From Gammaproteobacteria bacterium (GTDB taxonomy: Bacteria > Pseudomonadota > Gammaproteobacteria > Arenicellales > Poriferihabitantaceae), in NCBI GenBank assembly GCA_024679435.1, contig JAIBDK010000030.1, forward strand, positions 1 through 12,738: a DNA stretch of 12,738 nucleotides, in the 5' to 3' direction. The first letter of the stretch is position 1, and every line of letters begins with the position of its first letter. The translations under genes and the position numbers were made by a program. The notes under the pieces are model-generated. The model did not search any database, was not told the DNA's origin, and saw nothing but the letters and a program-made list of their open reading frames with translations. Shown here one piece after another: positions 8,266 through 12,738 of this stretch.

Positions 8266-8544
8266 ACAAAATCATATGTGTATCGAAGCGTCTATCTACA
8301 AGTCTGGTTCGTGGCAAATTCTCTCCAGGACAGGGGGAATTTTGTCGCCCTCATTTTCACCAATAGCGAGATATACCAAGGAGATTATCATTCGCCAGTT
8401 ACAGACTAAGAGGTTCGGTAAATTCATGAAACTTCAAATTATCATTACCAAATACGATCACCCCTCCTGTAAAATTTGAAGAAAAAATAAAGTAGTTACC
8501 CGATCTCTTCTTTCAAAATACAAGTGTTTAAACAGGATTTTTAT
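8266..8544. other. Intergenic region downstream of ppc, no firm gene
   Basis: No conserved gene is recognised here. A 43-codon frame on the minus strand (8296-8427, ATG to TAG) and an 82-codon plus-strand frame running out of the ppc end (8231-8479) are both open. Neither has a clear ribosome-binding site or a recognisable family. No hairpin with a T-run that would terminate ppc is visible. The main structured element is the inverted repeat at 8432-8481, listed separately. The promoter for the downstream dehydrogenase is not obvious; only a poor match (TTACCC, 17 bases, TACAAG; 8496-8524) is present. Confidence 0.4.
8432..8481. repeat. 9-bp perfect inverted repeat with a 16S-tail-like loop
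   Basis: CTTCAAATT (8432-8440) and its exact reverse complement AATTTGAAG (8473-8481) flank a 32-base loop. The loop contains GATCACCCCTCCT (8456-8468). This is close to the 16S rRNA 3' end GATCACCTCCT, with two extra C residues; the opposite strand therefore reads AGGAGGGGTGATC. The stem is AT-rich, and its right arm is followed on the plus strand by an A-run rather than a T-run, so it is not a standard terminator. The function is unknown. Confidence 0.5.
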
Positions 8545-9309
8545 ATGCCATTTTCAATATCCGGAAAGAAAACGTTGATTACCGGCGGTACTGCCGGCAT
8601 CGGTCTGGCAACAGCGAGGCACTTTGTCGACCAGGGTGCAAGAGTAATCATCAGTGGCAGGCGATCTCAAGGTGGAGAGATTGCCGCGCAATTGGGTTGT
8701 CATTTTATTCAAGCCGATATGACTTTACCGTCGGATATTGAAAACCTGTTTTCCGAAGTTTCAAAAACAATGGGTAAACTGGACGTTGTCATTAACAATG
8801 CAGGGATAGGCGGTGAGACCTGCCCGCTAGTCGATGCTGATATGGGAATTCACGATGAAGTAATCACCATTAATCTCAGAGCCGCTTATCAGGTTCTCAA
8901 ATTGGCAACACGCTGCATGAACCAAAACGGCTCCATTATCAATACCGCATCCGTATCGGGTATGGAAGGCGAAACGGGGTTATCCACATATTGCGCAAGC
9001 AAAGCAGCTATTATCAATTTGACCAAGACCGCGGCATTGGAACTGGCGTCGCATAAAATCCGAGTGAATGCGATCAGTCCCGGACCGATAAAATCCGAAA
9101 TCTGGGCGGGAGAGGATCCGCTAGAATGGTCTGAACTGGTGATCCCGCTTGGGCGCATTGGAGAACCCGAAGAAGTGGCAACGGTGTTTCATTTCCTTGC
9201 ATCAGATGCCGCTCGCTATATCACCGGAGCAAACTTGCCTGTGGACGGTGGTTACATGTCTGGAAGGTCAGAAAAAGTTTCCAGACTGATAGATTCCGCG
9301 CTTGAATAA
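8545..9309 (+). CDS. Short-chain dehydrogenase/reductase (SDR), substrate unknown
   Basis: A 254-residue classical SDR, the usual length. The Rossmann cofactor motif TGGTAGIG is at 13-20 and NNAG at 84-87. The active-site residues are N110, S136, Y149 and K153, in an intact YCASK motif. Arginines R39 and R40 after the second strand suggest NADP(H) preference, by analogy with FabG-type enzymes. The C-terminal ITGANLPVDGGY is typical of the family. The substrate cannot be told from sequence; candidates include 3-oxoacyl, sugar or secondary-alcohol substrates. ATG at 8545 is preferred over the in-frame GTG at 8524. It has AGGA about seven bases upstream and gives the standard N-terminus, whereas the GTG has no ribosome-binding site. 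It is followed by a 132-base gap with its own promoter-like sequence, so it is probably not in the next operon. Confidence 0.92.
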   Translation: MPFSISGKKTLITGGTAGIGLATARHFVDQGARVIISGRRSQGGEIAAQLGCHFIQADMTLPSDIENLFSEVSKTMGKLDVVINNAGIGGETCPLVDADMGIHDEVITINLRAAYQVLKLATRCMNQNGSIINTASVSGMEGETGLSTYCASKAAIINLTKTAALELASHKIRVNAISPGPIKSEIWAGEDPLEWSELVIPLGRIGEPEEVATVFHFLASDAARYITGANLPVDGGYMSGRSEKVSRLIDSALE

Positions 9310-9381
9310 TCTACGGGTTAATAGTTTATCTATCAATTGGCTCGCAAAAATCCTGCAAAATATCCAACCTGACATTCCCGG

Positions 9382-9415
9382 GTCCAGAGCAATTCAGTTT
9401 CGCGTATAATCTGAA
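9382..9415 (+). promoter_or_regulatory. Candidate promoter of the oxyanion transporter-mobA operon
   Basis: A perfect -10 box TATAAT lies at 9405-9410, with transcription expected near 9417, about 25 bases before the permease start. The -35 position (about 9382-9387, GTCCAG) is a poor match, so expression may depend on an activator or be weak. Short arms TTCAG (9393-9397) and CTGAA (9411-9415) form an inverted repeat around the -10 box and could be a repressor site. This is seen by eye only and no regulator is assigned. Confidence 0.45.
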
Positions 9416-9441
9416 AACTAACTCATCTAGATCGACGTTAA

Positions 9442-10143
9442 TTGGACTCCCTCTATCCTGCCACCCGTGAAGCATTTGCCCTGCTAATGTCAGGAGACCC
9501 TGATCTATGGGAAATAGTGGGCATCTCTTTTCAGGTATCCGGCACCGCAATTTTAATTTCCGCTCCAGTAGCCCTGCTTATCGCTTTTTCCCTGGCTTAT
9601 TTTAATTTTCCTGGTCGCCGTGCACTTATTTCTCTGTTTAATACATTACTTTCATTTCCGGCTGTGGTAGTCGGTTTGATTATCTATATATTGTTATCCA
9701 ATCAGGGCCCATTGGGTAATTTTCGACTATTATTTACTCAATCGGCAATGATTATCGCTCAATGCGTTCTTTGTCTGCCAATTCTTATCGCAATGGGGCA
9801 CGCTGCATTCCAGTCTGCGGACCAACGTGCCTGGGAAACAGCCAGAACACTTGGAAAGTCTCCGTTTGGCGCATTTTCACTAATCGTTCTCGAAATTCGC
9901 TTTGGCTTGCTAGCCGCCCTGTTCTCAGGATTCGGAAGAATTATTGCGGAAGTAGGAGCCTCAATGATGGTTGGCGGAAATATTCTGCATCATACCCGTA
10001 ACATTCCTACGGCAATCGCCCTCGAAACCAGTAAAGGAAATTTCTCACAGGGAATTGCATTAGGCATTGTTCTAGTCGTTCTGGCATTTGTGTTAAACCT
10101 GCTACTCCAGCATTTTCAAGGTCGAGGAAAATTGGCCTTATGA
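9442..10143 (+). CDS. ABC transporter permease, TupB-like (tungstate/molybdate family)
   Basis: A 233-residue integral membrane protein with about five or six hydrophobic segments (roughly 24-53, 62-86, 102-120, 150-170 and 204-224). The EAA-type loop that docks the ATPase is ETARTLGKSPFG onward (about 132-153), followed by the conserved GRIIAEVGASMMVGGN. The N-terminal SGDPDLWEIVGISFQVS resembles tungstate permease TupB more than ModB. It should form the inner-membrane channel for an oxyanion. The start is TTG at 9442, immediately after an in-frame stop. It is the only start that keeps the family N-terminus, but it has no clear ribosome-binding site. The stop overlaps the ATPase start by four bases (ATGA). 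No periplasmic binding protein gene lies next to it, so tungstate rather than molybdate or another anion is an inference. Confidence 0.87.
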   Translation: MDSLYPATREAFALLMSGDPDLWEIVGISFQVSGTAILISAPVALLIAFSLAYFNFPGRRALISLFNTLLSFPAVVVGLIIYILLSNQGPLGNFRLLFTQSAMIIAQCVLCLPILIAMGHAAFQSADQRAWETARTLGKSPFGAFSLIVLEIRFGLLAALFSGFGRIIAEVGASMMVGGNILHHTRNIPTAIALETSKGNFSQGIALGIVLVVLAFVLNLLLQHFQGRGKLAL

Positions 10144-10853
10144 TTTCATCAGGACCCGTTAGCTTCTCAGCTATCTCTCACTCTTTTGGTTCCCGAAAAA
10201 TTCTTGATAATCTGAGTATAGATCTTGAGCCTGGAAAAGTTGTGCTGCTGTCTGGCGAAAATGGCTCAGGGAAAACGACCCTGCTACGAATACTTGCAGG
10301 GCTTTTAAAACCAGACACGGGTTATGTTGATACCGGTTCTGGACTGCTTTCCTGGAGAAAATCAAGAGCAAAATTGATCAGCAATTTTATCTATCTTCAT
10401 CAAACCCCTTATATGTTTGAAGGTTCTGTTTATCGCAATCTGTCAATCGCAACAAGCTGCGTGAGAGGTTATGAAAATCGCAAAAACCGCGTGTTAGATG
10501 CAATGGAATGGGCCATGCTAGGCGGACATCGATTTGCTGAGGCAAAAACATTATCTGGCGGCCAGCAACAACGAGTTTCCCTGGCCAGAGCATGGCTGCG
10601 TCAACCCCCCTATATTTTGCTGGACGAACCCACAGCTAATATGGACTCTAAATCTGCCCGCCGCACCCTGCAGCTCTTGGAAAAGCTGAAACACACCAAT
10701 ATCGGTCTGATTATCTCAAGCCACATTCAACATCAATTCGACAGCCTTGCTGATGACCATCTTGAATTGAAAGATTTTCAGCTATCATTTCTTAACGCAC
10801 GCCAATTTAGTGGAAATGTTACCCCTATTTCCAGAGACCGAGAGATAGTTTGA
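10140..10853 (+). CDS. ABC transporter ATP-binding protein, TupC-like
   Basis: A 237-residue cytoplasmic ATPase that powers the permease encoded just upstream. Walker A is GENGSGKTT (39-47), the Q-loop is Q88 in LHQTPYMF, the ABC signature is LSGGQQQR (138-145), Walker B is YILLDEP with D162 and E163, and the H-loop histidine is H195 in SSH. All catalytic elements are intact. The LHQTPYMFEGSVYRN segment fits the TupC-like group that pairs with TupB-type permeases. Unlike ModC it lacks a long C-terminal oxyanion-sensing (TOBE) domain: only about 40 residues follow the H-loop. The ATG start overlaps the permease stop by four bases, and the stop overlaps the TTG of mobA by four bases, so the three genes are almost certainly translationally coupled. 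Confidence 0.92.
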   Translation: MISSGPVSFSAISHSFGSRKILDNLSIDLEPGKVVLLSGENGSGKTTLLRILAGLLKPDTGYVDTGSGLLSWRKSRAKLISNFIYLHQTPYMFEGSVYRNLSIATSCVRGYENRKNRVLDAMEWAMLGGHRFAEAKTLSGGQQQRVSLARAWLRQPPYILLDEPTANMDSKSARRTLQLLEKLKHTNIGLIISSHIQHQFDSLADDHLELKDFQLSFLNARQFSGNVTPISRDREIV

Positions 10854-11482
10854 CTACCATTCCAGACATTCCAGCAGAATCCAACACTGTCAAACCGGTT
10901 CCAGATTCAAGCAATATTACCGGATTAATTCTTGCCGGTGGTCGAGCTTTAAGAATGCAAGGTCAGGACAAAGGGCTGTTAACTATCAAGGGAATACCCT
11001 TTGTCTCTAAAATTGCAAACCAACTTGAACCCCAGTGTAAAACGCTGATCATAAACGCAAATCGAAACATGCAGAGCTATGCTGCCACAGGATATCCGAT
11101 TGTAAAAGATACCTTGTCTGGATTTCAGGGGCCGCTAGCGGGGATGTTATCCGGCCTTAAAACAATGAAAACCGAGTGGATGGTTACTGTGCCGTGTGAC
11201 GGCCCTTTTTTGGAAAAAAATTATGTCCATCGGATGGCCGCAGCCATATCTGGGGAATCCGTTATTGCCATAGCAAAAGCAGACGGCAGGTTTCAGCCGG
11301 TATATACTTTGATCCACTACTCCCTGCTTCCCAGCCTTGAAAAATATCTTTATTCTGGGGAGCGAAAAATTGATCGCTGGATTTTTCAGCACAACTACAG
11401 CGAAGTGGATTTTTCAGATAGTCCCAGCATGTTTGAAAACATCAACACCCCTGAACAGCTTGATAAGATAAACGAGAGTTGA
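10850..11482 (+). CDS. mobA: Molybdenum cofactor guanylyltransferase MobA
   Basis: MobA transfers GMP from GTP to molybdopterin cofactor, giving the bis-MGD form used by DMSO-reductase-family enzymes such as formate dehydrogenase and nitrate reductase. The 210-residue protein has the nucleotide-binding loop LAGGRALRM (28-36) and QDKGLL (39-44), IINANRN (67-73), GPLAGMLSGL (94-103) and VPCDGPF with the metal-binding D117. It also has the C-terminal VDFSDSPSMFENINTPEQL. About 20 non-conserved residues precede the usual start of MobA. The TTG start at 10850 overlaps the ATPase stop by four bases, which is the argument for it; no internal ATG lies before the LAGG motif. The same enzyme would guanylate a tungsten cofactor, consistent with coupling to an oxyanion importer. 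Confidence 0.95.
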   Translation: MTTIPDIPAESNTVKPVPDSSNITGLILAGGRALRMQGQDKGLLTIKGIPFVSKIANQLEPQCKTLIINANRNMQSYAATGYPIVKDTLSGFQGPLAGMLSGLKTMKTEWMVTVPCDGPFLEKNYVHRMAAAISGESVIAIAKADGRFQPVYTLIHYSLLPSLEKYLYSGERKIDRWIFQHNYSEVDFSDSPSMFENINTPEQLDKINES

Positions 11483-11559
11483 AGCAGGTATGCTGGCACG
11501 AAATACCTCATGCCAAAACTTCGCTGATCATCCATACTCTTCTTTGAAGAGCAGTTACC
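11483..11559. other. Convergent gap between mobA and the AlaX-type gene
   Basis: This short region separates converging genes. It holds a perfect 6-bp hairpin, CTCTTC (11537-11542), TTT, GAAGAG (11546-11551). The hairpin could in principle halt transcripts from both sides, but neither strand has a following T-run. It is therefore only a weak candidate for a bidirectional terminator. Confidence 0.3.
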
Positions 11560-12282
11560 CTAGCCCTCTTCGTGGGCAAATGCTACGGTAATTCGTCGAT
11601 TCTGTTTGCCCTTGTTTTTGATACTTTCCACCACTATCGGGCCTATTTCTTTGCTGTTAGAAACATGCGTTCCACCACAAGCCTGCAAGTCAGCGTCACC
11701 GAATTTCACAAGCCTGACGTCTCCATCCCCTGTAGGCGGTGCGACGGACATTGTACGAACAAGATCAGGATTGCTGTTCATTTGTTGCTCAGAAACCCAG
11801 CTCAGGGTCATAGGATGGTTACCCTGAATTACTTCGTTAAGGCGGTATTCAAGATCTTCTCTTGTCGGTGGCTCAGGCAAATCAAAGTCCAATCTGCCAC
11901 TGCCATCCCGTATCGCTCCTCCCGTAACAGGATAGGGAACCGCAACACATAACATATGTAAGCAGCTATGCATTCTCATTAGACGATATCGACGATTCCA
12001 ATCAATTTTCAGTGTAACGATCTGATCAACCGCCGGAATCTGGGAGTCTTCTGAAACAACATGAATAATATCACCTGACTCCTTATCTTTGCGGCAGTCA
12101 ATAATAGCAGCCCCAACCGCCCGTTCAGATTGCCCACTGAACGTTCCGGTATCACCGGGCTGCCCACCCCCCACGGGATAAAACACGGTCTGATCTGTAG
12201 AAAACCCATTCTCAAATATCCGTGAAACGCGGGATTCACAGCTTTTCAAATAGCCGTCTTCTCTAAATAATTCTTTGGTCAT
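11560..12282 (-). CDS. Free-standing alanyl-tRNA editing protein, AlaX-type
   Basis: A 240-residue homologue of the editing domain of alanyl-tRNA synthetase. Proteins of this family hydrolyse Ser-tRNA(Ala) or Gly-tRNA(Ala) in trans, correcting mischarging. The glycine-rich motif FYPVGGGQPGDTG spans 34-46. The zinc site is complete: HSCLH gives H105 and H109, and CGGTH gives C202 and H206. The length and the N-terminal glycine-rich segment fit the medium AlaX-M class rather than the short AlaX-S class. There is no aminoacylation domain and no C-Ala domain. ATG at 12282 gives the expected N-terminus, with a weak GAGA about 11 bases upstream. It runs convergent to mobA, and its upstream neighbour on the same strand ends 119 bases away. 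No regulation is visible. Confidence 0.92.
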   Translation of the reverse strand: MTKELFREDGYLKSCESRVSRIFENGFSTDQTVFYPVGGGQPGDTGTFSGQSERAVGAAIIDCRKDKESGDIIHVVSEDSQIPAVDQIVTLKIDWNRRYRLMRMHSCLHMLCVAVPYPVTGGAIRDGSGRLDFDLPEPPTREDLEYRLNEVIQGNHPMTLSWVSEQQMNSNPDLVRTMSVAPPTGDGDVRLVKFGDADLQACGGTHVSNSKEIGPIVVESIKNKGKQNRRITVAFAHEEG

Positions 12283-12401
12283 TTAAATTTGTTCTCGCGA
12301 TAAAAATATGATCAAAATCATGTGATAAATGATAGATATCAAAACAACCCTCAGCCAATTAGGTGCCAACCGATTATAGTTGTCATTCCATGAGCTGATT
12401 A

Positions 12402-12738
12402 TTAATCTGAATCAATCATGGACTCGGCAATTTTATGTCGAACTCTTTCAGCGACTTCAACAGCCAGAAGCCCATCCTCACCGGACACCAAAGGCCGGAT
12501 ATTGTTGGCTATACAATCTGCAAAGTGCGCCAGCTCAGCGTTCAGTGGCAACTGCGCGATAACTTCAATATCACGATGCTCAAGTTCTGGAAATTTACCA
12601 CCCTCAGGAATATCTCCAAGCTTAACTTCTTCAAGTTGCTGATCGGCAAAATTCAGCCCCAGATACCGTTTCTGTGAAAAAACCCGAATTCGGCGAAACT
12701 GGTTTCGGGAAACCCGGCTGGCGGTTACGTTGGCCACT
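12402..12738 (-). CDS. Gfo/Idh/MocA-family oxidoreductase, C-terminal part (cut by window end)
   Basis: About 112 C-terminal codons are visible, ending in TAA at 12402; the gene continues beyond the window. Visible features are VANVTASRVSRNQFRRIRVF, then RYLGLNFADQQLEEV and LNAELAHFADCIANNIRPLVSGEDGLLAVEVAERV. These are typical of the substrate-binding C-terminal domain of NAD(P)-dependent sugar dehydrogenases of the Gfo/Idh/MocA family. The final SGEDGLLAVEVAE helix is the most diagnostic. The N-terminal Rossmann fold and catalytic lysine are not in view, so the substrate is unknown. Similar tails occur in UDP-GlcNAc 3-dehydrogenases (GnnA/WbpB types), but this cannot be decided here. The GTG at 12735-12737 is an internal valine, not a start. 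Confidence 0.85.
   Translation of the reverse strand, partial: VANVTASRVSRNQFRRIRVFSQKRYLGLNFADQQLEEVKLGDIPEGGKFPELEHRDIEVIAQLPLNAELAHFADCIANNIRPLVSGEDGLLAVEVAERVRHKIAESMIDSD

Noticed and set aside
8231..8479. 82-codon plus-strand ORF running out of the end of ppc
   Set aside because: It begins inside ppc in another frame, has no ribosome-binding site or recognisable family, and most of it crosses the non-coding gap.
8432..8490. Rho-independent terminator of ppc
   Set aside because: The stem is AT-rich with a 32-base loop and is followed by an A-run, not a T-run, on the ppc strand.
9396..9410. ModE-type operator near TCGCGTATAAT
   Set aside because: Only one loose half-site resemblance is visible, without the second half-site, and it coincides with the -10 box.
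12299..12330. Promoter of the AlaX-type gene (TTATCA, 17 bases, TTTTAT on the minus strand) and the ATGAT/ATCAT hairpin
   Set aside because: The matches are weak in an AT-rich gap and not distinguishable from chance.
1..12738. CRISPR array, tRNA, rRNA, insertion sequence or prophage
   Set aside because: No regularly spaced direct repeats, tRNA-like cloverleaf, rRNA core sequence, transposase or integrase was seen.

Overview
The window looks like chromosomal DNA of a gammaproteobacterium with moderate GC content (mid-40s percent by eye). The main reason is the gene order lepA-lepB-DUF4845-rnc-era-recO on the minus strand, with a DUF4845 single-span membrane protein between signal peptidase I and RNase III. 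That order is typical of Gammaproteobacteria outside the enterics. No transposase, integrase, phage gene, CRISPR array, rRNA or tRNA was seen. Nearly every coding region matches a well-known housekeeping or metabolic family.

Region 1 (1-5220, minus strand): a translation, secretion and RNA-processing cluster read right to left. It runs lepA (ribosome back-translocase EF4), lepB (signal peptidase I), a DUF4845 membrane protein, rnc (RNase III), era (ribosome-assembly GTPase) and the N-terminal half of recO (DNA repair), which is cut by the window start. A candidate internal promoter lies in the lepB/DUF4845 gap. Region 2 (5221-5520): a 300-base divergent intergenic region with a near-consensus sigma70 promoter for ppc and weaker candidates for lepA. 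Region 3 (5521-8265, plus): ppc, an anaplerotic phosphoenolpyruvate carboxylase with all signature motifs. Region 4 (8266-8544): mostly non-coding, with a 9-bp inverted repeat whose loop carries a sequence resembling the 16S rRNA 3' end. Region 5 (8545-9309, plus): a classical short-chain dehydrogenase/reductase of unknown substrate.

Region 6 (9442-11482, plus): a compact three-gene unit joined by two 4-base overlaps. It encodes a TupB-like ABC permease, a TupC-like ATPase, and MobA, the molybdenum cofactor guanylyltransferase. The unit links import of an oxyanion (probably tungstate or molybdate) to the last step of bis-MGD cofactor synthesis, but no substrate-binding protein gene is next to it. 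Region 7 (11560-12738, minus): a free-standing AlaX-type alanyl-tRNA editing protein, then the C-terminal part of a Gfo/Idh/MocA-family oxidoreductase cut by the window end.

Non-ATG starts are frequent: recO, lepB, ppc, the permease and mobA, and possibly lepA. I did not find a convincing wholly new system. The best candidates for a second look are the transporter-MobA operon without a binding protein and the structured gap downstream of ppc.
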